Shown here: one piece after another, positions 7,838 through 16,552 of the stretch | How positions within the stretch are numbered: the stretch's first letter is position 1 | How the letters are laid out: the number at the start of each line of letters is the position of its first letter | Assembly (NCBI GenBank): GCA_041736895.1 | Contig: JBGSSS010000165.1 | Location: forward strand, 1-64,000 | Length of the DNA: 64,000 nucleotides | Direction of reading: 5' to 3' | Source: JANRLT01 sp041736895 | GTDB lineage: Bacteria; Planctomycetota; Planctomycetia; Pirellulales; JALHPA01 | Notes under the pieces: model-generated | Database searches by the model: none | The model's input: the letters and a program-made list of their open reading frames with translations, nothing else | Told to the model about the DNA's origin: nothing | Translations under genes and position numbers: made by a program

Positions 7838-8198
7838 GTGTCAACGAACCGTTTAGCGGCGACTCGCAGAGGAGCGTTTTTTGTGATCACCGGAGTGACA
7901 GATCACAAAATGCAATTTTCGACAGATGGAAACGAAGAGAACGAAGGAATGCAAATACAATTGAACAGAAGGACGCAAAGATCGCAGAGGAAGACAAATT
8001 GAATTCTCCTTTGCGCTCTTTGCGGCCTTCTGTTGAGAATCTCTTCTTAATTTTTTGAACAGGAGAGAGCAGAGAAAGCAGAGAAGAGTCTGGATAATAA
8101 AGCTTTCTCCATCTTCGTTTCCTTCTTTTCCTTCTGTCAAAAAATGTATTTGAGTTTTTCGTAACTGGCCGATCCCCGATCACTGTCCACCGCTTCCC
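7838..8198. repeat. Nested inverted repeats between ABC genes (block 2)
   Basis: No gene is seen. The stretch starts with an AACCGTTTAGCGGCGACT element (7848-7876). From about 7912 to 8148 it repeats the parts of block 1 (4198-4440): CGACAGATGGAAACGAAG, AACAGAAGGACGCAAAGATC, GCGCTCTTTGCGGCCTTCTG, and a CTTCGTTTCC...CCTTCTGT arm. The arms can form two large hairpins. The part that ends block 1 begins block 2, so the order is shifted. Confidence 0.7.
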
Positions 8199-10577
8199 AT
8201 GGCCATCCTCCACCGCAAACTCCGCCGCGAATTCTGGGCGAGCCGGGGGATGATGTTTGCCATTACCGCATTGATGTCGGTCGGCGTGATGGGTTACATC
8301 TACATGAAGTCGGCGTACCAGAACCTGCTCTACGCCAAGCAGGAATACTACGCCAACTCGCGGATGTCCGACTTCTGGATCGACCTGAAAAAAGTCCCGC
8401 TCGCCGACCTCGACGCCGTCCGCGAAATCCCGGGCATCAGCGAAATCCGCGCGCGAATCGGTTACTACGCGACCGTCGATCTCGACCGCATCCAAGAACC
8501 GGTCAACGCCTATGTCGTGTCGTTGCCGGATCACCGCGCGCCGGTCATCAACGACGTCGTCATGAAACGCGGCGGGTACTTCACCGACCAACGCCGCAAC
8601 GAAGTCCTCGTCAACGAATCGTTTGCGCGGCATCACAAACTCCATCCCGGGCAGTGGATCAATCTGATCCTGAACAATCGCCGCGAGGAACTCTTCATCG
8701 TCGGCACGGCCGTGTCGAGCGAGTTTGTCTACCTGGTCAGTCCCGGCTCCATGATTCCCGATCCGCAGCGCTTCGGGGTGTTCTACATCAAGCAAACGTA
8801 CGCCGAAGAAATCTTCGACATGGACGGCGCGGCGAATCAGATCGTGGGGACTTTGTCACCCGAGGTGCGCGACGATCCGGACGAGGTCTTGCAGCGCATC
8901 GACCGCGCGCTAAGCGACTACGGCGTGCTGGCGAAAACGCCGCTCAAGGACCAGGCTTCGAATCGCTATCTCAGCGACGAGATTCGCGGCGTCGGCGTCT
9001 TTTCGACGATCATGCCGAGTATGTTTCTGGCCGTGGCGGCACTCGTGCTGTATGTTCTCATGTCGCGGTTGATTGACCAGCAGCGTGTCTTGATCGGCAC
9101 ACTCAAGGCGATCGGCTACAGCGACGCGCAAATCTTTCGCCACTACGCCTTGCTCGGCGCGTTCGTCGGCGCGCTCGGCGGTGCATTCGGCAGCGCGGCC
9201 GGCTGGTACCTGAGCATCGTCGTCACGAACCTTTACAAGACGCTATTCGAGTTTCCGAACCTCGAAAATCGGCTCGATTGGACGCTTTACGCCGGCGGCA
9301 TCGCGATCAGCTTCGCTTGCGCGCTCGCGGGTTCATCGCAAGGCGCTTGGGCCGCGATCAAGCTCCGCCCCGCCGAAGCAATGCGCCCTCGCCCACCGAA
9401 ACAGGGGGGCAAGATCTTGCTCGAAACGTGGAGCTGGCTGTGGGGCAAGCTGTCGTTCGCGTGGCGCATGGCGCTGCGCAACATCTTTCGCCAACGCGTC
9501 CGGACCAGTGTCACGATCTTTGCCGCGATGATGGGCACGACGCTGACGCTGACCGGTTTTACCCTCAAGCATTGCTTGAATTATCTGGTCGATTTCCAAT
9601 TCGAGAAAGTGCTGCGCAGCGACATCGATTTTAGCTTCAAAGATGAAAGAAGTGAAGCGGCCCTCGACGAGGCGCGCAAACTCCCCGGCGTGATCCACGC
9701 CGAGCCGCTGCTGGCCGTGGCGTGCGACTTTCAAAACGGTACCATCTTGCGCAAAGGGTCGATCTCGGGTCTCGATCCGGCGGGCCATTTGACGATCCCG
9801 CGCGACATCGCGGGCGAGGCTCTGAAGATCCCCGCGTCGGGCTTGATGATGACGCGCAAGCTGGCCGAGTTGATGAACCTGCGGCTGGGCGACAACGTGC
9901 TGGTAAGTCCGACCAAGGGTCTGCGGCAACCGTTTTACGCGCCGGTCGTGCAGATCAACGACAGCTATCTCGGCCTCAGTGTCTACGCCAACATCGACTA
10001 CCTGAGCCGGATGCTGGGCGAGGAGCTTGTGCTGACGGGCGTGCAGTTGGAACTCGAGGAGAGTCCCGCGGTGTACAAGGAATTTTGCCGCGAGGTGAAG
10101 CGCTTGCCGTCGCTGCAAGCGTTCAACTCGCGCGAAGCCAACGTCCGCAACTTGAACGAGACGTTTATCCAGATGCAGGACACGGTGATCTCGTTGATTG
10201 TGCTGTTCGCGGGAATCATCTTCTTTGCGAGCTTGTTGAACACGACGCTGATCAGCTTCGCCGAACGCAAGCGCGAGATCGCCACACTCAACGTACTCGG
10301 GTACACGCCGTGGCAGATCGGCGGGTATTTCCTACGCGAGAGCATGACGCTGAACCTGACCGGCGTGCTGCTCGGGTTTCCGCTGGGCTACGTACTCGTG
10401 TGGTACATGACGGTTGTTTACAATACCGAGATGTTCCGTTTTCCGCTGGAAATGCCGCCGAAAGTCTGGCTGCAAACGGTCATCAGCGCCGTGGTGTTCG
10501 GGCTGCTCGCGCATGTCTTCGTCCAACGCGCGGTGACGAAGATGGACTGGCGCGAGGCGTTGAATGTGAAGGAATAA
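8199..10577 (+). CDS. ABC transporter permease, two FtsX-like domains
   Basis: This 792-residue permease partners the ATPase at 7121. An N-terminal membrane helix (about 14-37, MMFAITALMSVGVMGYIYM) leads into a periplasmic MacB-type domain. The first FtsX domain lies near 270-400 with the cytosolic DQQRVLIGTLKAIGYSDAQIF turn. A second N-terminal-like helix and periplasmic domain follow (about 425-650). The second FtsX domain is at about 660-785, with the matching ERKREIATLNVLGYTPWQI turn. The duplicated architecture matches DevC/LolC-type exporters fused in tandem. The cargo is unknown. Confidence 0.9.
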   Translation: MAILHRKLRREFWASRGMMFAITALMSVGVMGYIYMKSAYQNLLYAKQEYYANSRMSDFWIDLKKVPLADLDAVREIPGISEIRARIGYYATVDLDRIQEPVNAYVVSLPDHRAPVINDVVMKRGGYFTDQRRNEVLVNESFARHHKLHPGQWINLILNNRREELFIVGTAVSSEFVYLVSPGSMIPDPQRFGVFYIKQTYAEEIFDMDGAANQIVGTLSPEVRDDPDEVLQRIDRALSDYGVLAKTPLKDQASNRYLSDEIRGVGVFSTIMPSMFLAVAALVLYVLMSRLIDQQRVLIGTLKAIGYSDAQIFRHYALLGAFVGALGGAFGSAAGWYLSIVVTNLYKTLFEFPNLENRLDWTLYAGGIAISFACALAGSSQGAWAAIKLRPAEAMRPRPPKQGGKILLETWSWLWGKLSFAWRMALRNIFRQRVRTSVTIFAAMMGTTLTLTGFTLKHCLNYLVDFQFEKVLRSDIDFSFKDERSEAALDEARKLPGVIHAEPLLAVACDFQNGTILRKGSISGLDPAGHLTIPRDIAGEALKIPASGLMMTRKLAELMNLRLGDNVLVSPTKGLRQPFYAPVVQINDSYLGLSVYANIDYLSRMLGEELVLTGVQLELEESPAVYKEFCREVKRLPSLQAFNSREANVRNLNETFIQMQDTVISLIVLFAGIIFFASLLNTTLISFAERKREIATLNVLGYTPWQIGGYFLRESMTLNLTGVLLGFPLGYVLVWYMTVVYNTEMFRFPLEMPPKVWLQTVISAVVFGLLAHVFVQRAVTKMDWREALNVKE

Positions 10578-10584
10578 TCGCAAC

Positions 10585-10614
10585 TGAGCCGGGGACGTAA
10601 GTCCCCGGATGAAC
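10585..10614 (+). repeat. Family B hairpin (CCGGGGAC), copy 1
   Basis: GAGCCGGGGAC, short loop, GTCCCCGGATGAAC, starting 8 bp after the permease stop codon. Copies lie at 17894-17931 (inverted) and 35154-35184 (inverted). Confidence 0.8.
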
Positions 10615-10654
10615 GAGCGAACGGTTAAAGCAACTTGATGCAAGCACGTTTGCT

Positions 10655-10723
10655 CTAGTTCACGTTACCAAGCTGGGGCTTGGTAACGAGGAACACTCTC
10701 AATCTGGAGCTTGGTAACGAGGA
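10655..10723 (+). repeat. Family C hairpin (GTTACCAAGC), second copy plus half copy
   Basis: The first 36 bases are the same as the element at 5931. A truncated GGAGCTTGGTAACGAGGAG half follows. It ends 7 bp before the 3' end of the minus-strand gene at 10730. Confidence 0.8.
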
Positions 10724-10729
10724 GTTACC

Positions 10730-11239
10730 CTACCCTTCGCGCTTTACCCACTCCTTGCGCAACTCGCCAAGCCCGAACATGCACAGATCAAAATCGTGGC
10801 TCAAGCGTTCGAGGATGTCCGGTTCGGGTCCGGTTTCAGCGGGCAAGCGGCTGGCGATTTGGTAGGCGCGTTTGCCGATGGCCGGATAGTCCAGGAACAT
10901 ATCCTTGCGCGGGGCGGCTTGCATGTGCCGCAGTGCTTCGGGGTACATGCCGCTCCAGAACAACGTGAAGTCGCCGATGTGGCGGTGAATCTCGCGCTGG
11001 GCCGGTTCCGGTTCGTGCTTGGCGACCGACAGCATGTCGGTGACCTGGTCCAGCGGTTGACCCTGGCTGTTGCGAATGCGAAAGATTTCGTCGTGATGCG
11101 TGAAGCGCGTCAGCAATTCGCTGATGTAGTCAATCAACGTCGGGTCCGCGACGCCGAGATGCGTCTCGAACGTGAATTCGGTCAGGCCGGCGAAGAAACG
11201 CCGCATGTCGGCAAGATTCGGGATCGGAACCATCGGCAT
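10730..11239 (-). CDS. Hypothetical protein (169 aa)
   Basis: I do not recognise the family. It is soluble and mainly helical, without signal peptide. Noted features are the opening MRRFFAGLTEFTFETHLGVADPTLIDYISELLTRFTHHDEIFRI, a conserved-looking HRHIGDFTLFWSGMYPEAL in the middle, and a C-terminal helix SHDFDLCMFGLGELRKEWVKRE. A His/Glu-rich helical layout could bind metal, but this is conjecture. Two ATGs (11239 and 11233) are possible. Confidence 0.65.
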   Translation of the reverse strand: MPMVPIPNLADMRRFFAGLTEFTFETHLGVADPTLIDYISELLTRFTHHDEIFRIRNSQGQPLDQVTDMLSVAKHEPEPAQREIHRHIGDFTLFWSGMYPEALRHMQAAPRKDMFLDYPAIGKRAYQIASRLPAETGPEPDILERLSHDFDLCMFGLGELRKEWVKREG

Positions 11240-11432
11240 TACCTACTAAACAAGGACGCAGCGGCCGACTCCGGGCCGTGGCGGACCCTCACTCTTCCCC
11301 GCGCCGAACAAAAACGTATTAGTGCAACCGGCGCGCCTAGCACTACAACAATCAAAAACCGTGCCGCTGTCAAGATCGGCTGCGAAAACGAAAATCGGAT
11401 CGGAAAGAATCCGGTCATAACAATCGCCGTCC

Positions 11433-11490
11433 AAAGCCCAGGGTTCACCCCCTGGGAAAATGCTCCCAGGGGGTGAACCCCTGGGCTTTG
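11433..11490. repeat. Two family A palindromes head to head
   Basis: A reverse copy (AAAGCCCAGGG...CCCTGGG) and a forward copy (TGCTCCCAGGGG...CCCCTGGGCTTTG) adjoin, so the pair is itself one larger inverted repeat. The rest of the gap 11240-11571 shows no gene. Confidence 0.85.
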
Positions 11491-11571
11491 ATTGCGAAAC
11501 AGGTGACTCTTCAACTCGCTATTCCAATTATTTGATAGCGTCGCAATTCGTCAAACGTTACATTCGACCGT

Positions 11572-12054
11572 ATGAGCGATCTCGCGAAAAACCGGGGCCG
11601 GGCCTTTGATTCTGCGACGCAGGAAGCGTACCTGAATCTCTGGCGCACTTATGACCGGCTGCGCGGGTACGAGGACGAACTCTTTGGCAAATACGACCTC
11701 ACCGCCCAGCAGTACAACGCGCTTCGTTTGTTGCGGGCGGTCTCGCCCGACTCGTTGCCGACTCTGACGCTTGCGGGGAGGTTGATTTCACGAGCTCCGG
11801 ACATCACGCGACTGCTGGATCATCTGGTGAAGCGAGATTTAATCCTACGCGAGCGCAAGCCGGAGAATCGCCGGGTTGTCCGCGTGGGAATCGCGCCGGC
11901 GGGGGTCGCCCTACTGGATCAAATTCATGAGGAAGTTCGCTCGGTCAACGACCGCCAGTTGGGGCATCTGCCGGCTGACAAGCTCCGACAATTGGTCGAG
12001 CTGTTAAAACTGGCCCGCGAGCCGCATGAGCCGAGTGATAGCACTTGGCGTTAG
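11572..12054 (+). CDS. MarR-family transcriptional regulator
   Basis: A 160-residue winged helix-turn-helix protein. N-terminal dimerisation helix (TQEAYLNLWRTYDRLRGYEDELF), then YDLTAQQYNALRLLRA and the recognition helix region LAGRLISRAPDITRLLDHLVKRDLILR. The wing ERKPENRRVVRVGIAPAG follows with the typical D/N-R-R-x-x-x-V, and a C-terminal dimer helix ends the chain. MarR proteins bind 16-20 bp palindromes and usually control neighbouring genes; a candidate site is at 12333-12351. The ligand is unknown. Confidence 0.9.
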   Translation: MSDLAKNRGRAFDSATQEAYLNLWRTYDRLRGYEDELFGKYDLTAQQYNALRLLRAVSPDSLPTLTLAGRLISRAPDITRLLDHLVKRDLILRERKPENRRVVRVGIAPAGVALLDQIHEEVRSVNDRQLGHLPADKLRQLVELLKLAREPHEPSDSTWR

Positions 12055-12514
12055 AAATCAGGCAGTTTGGCGATAAAATCGTCTTAATCGCTGAAGATTA
12101 CCTGAAAATTGTCGTTTTTTATCTGGTTTTCCCCGAATCGCTTGCTGGGGATGAAATTGCTGGTTATGCTTGTTTTTAGCAAGGTTTTTCTTCCCCGGAG
12201 CAAGCTACTGCGACTGAATTTTTGACGACTGTGTCCGTTAGTGGTACGGGCACCCGAAGACGAGTACCTCCTTACCCTCGCCAGTCTTCCTTAGTCGATC
12301 AGCATTGTCGCCCTTCCGGTTGGCATTTGTCTCGTGAACGAATTGTTCACGGATAAAGATCTCATGAGTTATTCCCAACGTGGAAGTTTGTGCGACTTCG
12401 TCGTCAAGTTCAGCAGCAGTTTCGTCGCTTCGCAACAGAAAATCGTTACCAGAAACAACATCATTCCACACCAAGAATCGGCAGCAAGAGCTGGGGCATT
12501 TCCAAGAGGCATTC
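12055..12514. other. Gene-free stretch before the haloperoxidase gene
   Basis: AT-rich at 12060-12220, likely promoter-bearing; GC content rises afterwards. The only ordered element seen is the palindrome at 12333-12351. The minus-strand ORF here overlaps the haloperoxidase start and looks spurious. Confidence 0.5.
12333..12351. promoter_or_regulatory. Candidate operator palindrome between MarR and haloperoxidase genes
   Basis: CGTGAAC-GAATT-GTTCACG, a perfect 7-base dyad with a 5-base spacer. It is 282 bp after the MarR stop and 164 bp before the haloperoxidase ATG. Its size fits MarR operators; binding is inference. Confidence 0.4.
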
Positions 12515-14125
12515 ATGATTCGTCTGGACCGTAAGTTGGCAGCGTTCGCGCTCGTCGCAGGTCTTTTGCTCGCGCCGCAACAGTTCGTCCGCGCGGATGA
12601 AATCCTGGACTGGAACGCCACGATGCGCAGCATCATGCAAGTCCGCACCGACTCCTATTTTTCGAATCCCGGCTACTCGACGCGCACTATGGCAATGGCC
12701 AACGGGGCGATGTTCGACATTATGATGAGCTTCGACAAGCAGTATACGCCGTACCTTTATCATGGCACGGCTCCGACCGGTGCGTCGCAATCGGCGGCAA
12801 TGGCCCAGGCGTCGTACACGATCTTGAATACGCTCTACGGAAACACATATTCCGGCACGGCTGCAGACAACGCGCAGCGCGATGCTATTCAAAACACGCT
12901 CAACACCACACTGGCTACGAAGCTCTCTTCGGTAAGTGACACGGCTGCACGCGATGCGGGCATAGCTCTGGGGAACCAGGTCGCGGCGCAGTACCTTGCC
13001 GCGCGGGCGGCTGACGGGATGAATGTCCCGGTGCAATATATTCCTAATGCCAATCAAACTGCTGGGAGTTGGCAGCCGGATCCGTTTTGGGCAGATCGTC
13101 CCAGTAACATTGCGAGCGGAAATACGGGGCCGCAACAAGCTTGGGGGCCGAACTGGGGCACCGTGACGCCATTTATTTTACAAAGCAATACTCAATTTGA
13201 TGTGGCACTACCGCCAGCACTCGATAGCCTAGAGTACAAATTGGCTTATGACCAAGCCAAAGATTACGGCTCGCTCAATAGCTCCGTTCGCACGCAAGAT
13301 CAAACCAACATTGGCAACTTCTGGGCATATGATCGTGCGACGATGGGGCCGCCGCCGGTCCTCTTCAGTAAGAATCTAACAGAGATCAGCGTGTTGATGG
13401 GCAATTCGGAATTGGAGAATGCGCGGCTTTTCACCCTGGTATCACTCGGGATGGCCGATGCGGGTGTCGCGAGTTGGCAAGCCAAATTTACGGCCGACTT
13501 CTGGCGGCCTGTGACGGGAATTCAAAATGGCGATGCTGACGGCAACGTGCTGACCGACGGCGATGCGAACTGGCGACCGCTCGGTGCGCCGGGGAATCCT
13601 ATTTACGACACAAGTGACAATTTTACTCCCGGCTTCCCGGCGTACCCGTCGGGCCATGCGACGTTTGGCGGCGTGACCTATGAAATCCTGCGTCAGTTTT
13701 ACGGCACGGATATATTGAACTACACGTTGTCCTCGGATGAGATGGCTGCAGGGAATCACTTAGTCGCGATGTCAACGTTGTCAGCCGGCGATATTGCGGC
13801 ATTGGTCGATGTTTACGGCCAAGACTATGTCACAATGGCCCAGAATAGTCCAGGCTCAATGATCTTGATCGACAACAAGATGCGCATGTTCAATAGCTTT
13901 AGCGAAGCCGAATGGGAAAACGCGATCAGCCGTGTGTATCTCGGCGTGCATTGGAGCTTTGACGCGACCGAAGGAGTCAATCTAGGCAACCAAATCGGCA
14001 ACTACGCATTCGGCAATTTCCTAACCGCAATTCCAGAACCCTCGACGTATGCATTGATCGGAACGGCGATCGTCGGAGCGGCATTCATTCGCCGCCGCCG
14101 GAAGCAACAAGCGCTTGCGGCATAG
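12515..14125 (+). CDS. Vanadium-dependent haloperoxidase-like protein with PEP-CTERM anchor
   Basis: The 536-residue protein has a signal peptide (1-27). The PAP2/vanadium haloperoxidase catalytic pieces are KFTADFWRP (K324, R331), YPSGHATFGG (377-386, H381) and SRVYLGVHW (472-480, R473 and H479). These are the Lys/Arg, Ser-Gly-His and Arg-His vanadate or phosphate ligands of the family. The last 30 residues are a PEP-CTERM signal: IPEPSTYALIG, a hydrophobic helix, then RRRRKQQ. The enzyme is thus probably exported and handled by an exosortase. Start chosen at 12515 (AAGAGG site upstream), because the frame upstream gives no signal peptide. Family members oxidise halides with H2O2, but some are phosphatases. 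Confidence 0.9.
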   Translation: MIRLDRKLAAFALVAGLLLAPQQFVRADEILDWNATMRSIMQVRTDSYFSNPGYSTRTMAMANGAMFDIMMSFDKQYTPYLYHGTAPTGASQSAAMAQASYTILNTLYGNTYSGTAADNAQRDAIQNTLNTTLATKLSSVSDTAARDAGIALGNQVAAQYLAARAADGMNVPVQYIPNANQTAGSWQPDPFWADRPSNIASGNTGPQQAWGPNWGTVTPFILQSNTQFDVALPPALDSLEYKLAYDQAKDYGSLNSSVRTQDQTNIGNFWAYDRATMGPPPVLFSKNLTEISVLMGNSELENARLFTLVSLGMADAGVASWQAKFTADFWRPVTGIQNGDADGNVLTDGDANWRPLGAPGNPIYDTSDNFTPGFPAYPSGHATFGGVTYEILRQFYGTDILNYTLSSDEMAAGNHLVAMSTLSAGDIAALVDVYGQDYVTMAQNSPGSMILIDNKMRMFNSFSEAEWENAISRVYLGVHWSFDATEGVNLGNQIGNYAFGNFLTAIPEPSTYALIGTAIVGAAFIRRRRKQQALAA

Positions 14126-14155
14126 AAACTACACCAGAATCAAAAGTCAAAATAC

Positions 14156-14188
14156 AAATGCTCCTAGGGGATAAACCCCTGGGCTTTG
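14156..14188 (+). repeat. Family A palindrome with wobble stem
   Basis: CCTAGGGG-ATAAA-CCCCTGGG with the usual AATGCT and CTTTG flanks. The T opposite G in the stem can form a wobble pair. Confidence 0.8.
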
Positions 14189-14201
14189 TTTTTTTACGAG
14201 C

Positions 14202-15005
14202 TTATCCATTCAGCGCGGCGAGCAAGCTGCTCGCGTAGTCGCCGACGTCCTTCAGGAGCTCCGCTTGTGGCTTGCCTCGGGCCGCTTCGATGCGCTTCAC
14301 GAGCGCCGACCCGACGATCAGTCCGTCGGCCGCCGGCGCGAGCAATTTCACATGCTCCGGCGTGCTGATGCCAAAGCCGATGCAGATTGGCAATGGCGTC
14401 CGCTCGCGCAGCCAACGGACATTGTCGGCCAAATCCGGCGGCAGTTCTTTGCGCTCGCCCGTGATCCCGGTAACTGAGACGTAGTAGAGGAATCCGCTCG
14501 AGCTTTCGGCGATGCGAATCGCCCGATCGCGCGGGGTGGTCGGCGTGACCAATTGGATCAGGCCAAAGTCTCGTGCGCGGCAGATGGCCGACATTTCCTT
14601 GGCCTCTTCCACAGGCAAGTCCGGCACGATCGCCCCGGCAATGCCGGCCGCTTGCGCTTGGTCAATGTACTTTTTGATTTCTTGGCGATAGATGATCGCG
14701 TAACTGACCATCGTGACGACTGGAGCGGCGAGCTTTGGCACGACGCCGCGGGCCATATCGAGGATCTGGCTGAGCTTGATTTTCTTGTTGAGCGCCCGCG
14801 TGTAGCTGGCCTGAATCACGGGTCCGTCGGCAATTGGATCGCTATAGGGAATCCCGAGTTCGCAAAGCTGGCAGCCGCGCTTCACGAGCTCTTCCAGTAC
14901 CGCAGCGGTCGTCGCCAAATCCGGATCGCCGGCCGTGAGAAACGGCATCAAGGCGCGCTGATTCTTGGCGCGGAGGGCTTTGAATACATCATCGATCTTG
15001 GACAT
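14202..15005 (-). CDS. trpA: Tryptophan synthase alpha subunit
   Basis: TrpA cleaves indole-3-glycerol phosphate to indole and glyceraldehyde 3-phosphate and channels indole to TrpB. The 267-residue TIM barrel shows the catalytic Glu49 in CQLCELGIPYSDPIADGPVIQ and Asp60 in the same motif, matching the numbering of the E. coli enzyme. The phosphate-binding ICIGFGISTPEHV and GLIVGSALVKRI follow. Length is normal. It lies 107 bp downstream of trpB; the gap holds two palindromes. Confidence 0.97.
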   Translation of the reverse strand: MSKIDDVFKALRAKNQRALMPFLTAGDPDLATTAAVLEELVKRGCQLCELGIPYSDPIADGPVIQASYTRALNKKIKLSQILDMARGVVPKLAAPVVTMVSYAIIYRQEIKKYIDQAQAAGIAGAIVPDLPVEEAKEMSAICRARDFGLIQLVTPTTPRDRAIRIAESSSGFLYYVSVTGITGERKELPPDLADNVRWLRERTPLPICIGFGISTPEHVKLLAPAADGLIVGSALVKRIEAARGKPQAELLKDVGDYASSLLAALNG

Positions 15006-15013
15006 TATTTCCT

Positions 15014-15103
15014 CAAAGCCAAGGGGTTTATCCCCTTGGAGTATTGCAACAGAGTTAATTCTAAAACGACACGAGATCCAAGGAGGTAAACTCCTTGGCT
15101 TCG
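15014..15103. repeat. Two family A variants in the trpB-trpA gap
   Basis: Copy at 15014-15045 has stem CCAAGGGG/CCCCTTGG. Copy at 15075-15103 has stem CCAAGGAG/CTCCTTGG. Both differ from the main CCCAGGGG form, but both arms changed together, so pairing is kept. Confidence 0.85.
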
Positions 15104-15112
15104 CACATTCTC

Positions 15113-16330
15113 TTACAGCACTTCCCCTTTGATCCGCGCGATTTCGGCCGCGTCTTTGTCACCGCGCCCGCTCAGGCACAGGACCAGCACCTGATCCTTG
15201 GACATCGTCTTCGCGATTTCCATTGCCTTGGCCAAGCCGTGTGAACTCTCGAGCGCGGGCAAGATCCCTTCGAGCCGCGCACAAACATGAAACGCTTCGA
15301 GCGCTTCGTCATCGCGGCACATCGTGTATGACACACGCTGCGTGTCCTTCCAATAGCTGTGCTCCGGTCCAACGCCCGGGTAATCGAGGCCCGCCGAGAT
15401 CGAGTGGACGTCGCTCGTTTGCCCGTCTTCGTCTTGCATGACGTAGCTGAAACTGCCGTGCAGCACGCCGGGCTGACCATAAGTGAGCGGACTGGCATGT
15501 TGCCCTGCTTCGCTCGAACGTCCGCCGGCTTCGACGCCGATGAGCTTGACGCTCTTGTGTTCGACAAAGGGGTAGAACATGCCCGCGGCGTTGCTGCCGC
15601 CGCCGACGCAAGCGACGACCGCATCGGGCAGGCGGCCGAGTTGCGCCCGCGACTGCTCGATTGTTTCTTTGCCGATGACCGATTGAAAGTCGCGGACCAT
15701 CTGTGGGAAAGGGTGCGGCCCGATGACACTGCCGATGATGTAATGCGTCGATTCGACGCTGCTCATCCAGTCGCGCATCGCTTCGTTGACCGCGTCGCGG
15801 AGCGTACACGAACCGCTCGTGACGGGACGCACTTCGGCACCCATCAACTTCATTGCATTGACGTTCGGCTTCTGGCGGCGAATGTCTTCGCTTCCCATGT
15901 AGACGACGCAGTCGAGCCCAAACCGCGCACAAGCCGTCGCGGTGGCGACGCCGTGCTGGCCGGCACCCGTTTCGGCGATAACGCGCTGCTTGCCCATGCG
16001 GCGCGTGAGGAGCGCTTGGCCGAGCGTGTTGTTGATTTTGTGCGCGCCGGTGTGGTTGACGTCTTCGCGCTTGAGGTAGATTTTCGCCCCGCCGCATCTC
16101 TCAGTCAGACGCGGCGCAAAGTATAAAGGCGACGGGCGGCCGACGAAGTTCTTGAGCAGGTCGTCGAGTTCGGCCTGAAAGGCAGGGTCCTTCTTCGCCG
16201 CTTCATACTCGAGTGTCAGCTCGTCGAGGGCTTTCATCAACGTTTCCGGCACATACCGCCCGCCAAACGAACCAAACCGGCCGGCAAGATCGGGTACAGC
16301 AGCCACGGCGGGCGAAACAGCAGCAGACAT
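15113..16330 (-). CDS. trpB: Tryptophan synthase beta subunit
   Basis: This 405-residue PLP enzyme joins indole and serine to tryptophan. The PLP lysine is K98 in KREDVNHTGAHKINN. The phosphate loop CVGGGSNAAGMF, the ETGAGQHGVATATACA segment and the C-terminal LCLSGRGDKD are all present, and the length is that of TrpB1. Start is the ATG at 16328-16330; a TTG two codons earlier is less likely. trpB precedes trpA as in a normal operon, but no other trp gene is adjacent. Confidence 0.97.
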   Translation of the reverse strand: MSAAVSPAVAAVPDLAGRFGSFGGRYVPETLMKALDELTLEYEAAKKDPAFQAELDDLLKNFVGRPSPLYFAPRLTERCGGAKIYLKREDVNHTGAHKINNTLGQALLTRRMGKQRVIAETGAGQHGVATATACARFGLDCVVYMGSEDIRRQKPNVNAMKLMGAEVRPVTSGSCTLRDAVNEAMRDWMSSVESTHYIIGSVIGPHPFPQMVRDFQSVIGKETIEQSRAQLGRLPDAVVACVGGGSNAAGMFYPFVEHKSVKLIGVEAGGRSSEAGQHASPLTYGQPGVLHGSFSYVMQDEDGQTSDVHSISAGLDYPGVGPEHSYWKDTQRVSYTMCRDDEALEAFHVCARLEGILPALESSHGLAKAMEIAKTMSKDQVLVLCLSGRGDKDAAEIARIKGEVL

Positions 16331-16529
16331 CGGCAAACTCCGGCAAAATCACGCGAACATAGGGCAATCCTGTATTGTGGACCGCTGCCGCAGGGGGTCA
16401 AGGGGCAAAGAAAGCTATGCGCGCTGCTGTGCAAGAGCGATATGTTTATAAAATCGAAAAATATCGACATGTCCCGGCGATATGTTTATCCGAAGGACAT
16501 CTCGAAAATCGACGTAAAGTCTTTTTGTC

Positions 16530-16552
16530 GTGTGGGTTAAAACCCACACTAC
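16530..16552 (-). repeat. GTAG-foot hairpin (GTGTGGGTT type)
   Basis: On the minus strand: GTAG, then TGTGGGTT-loop-AACCCACA. Its CTAC foot reaches the lpxB stop codon region at 16552. Confidence 0.7.
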
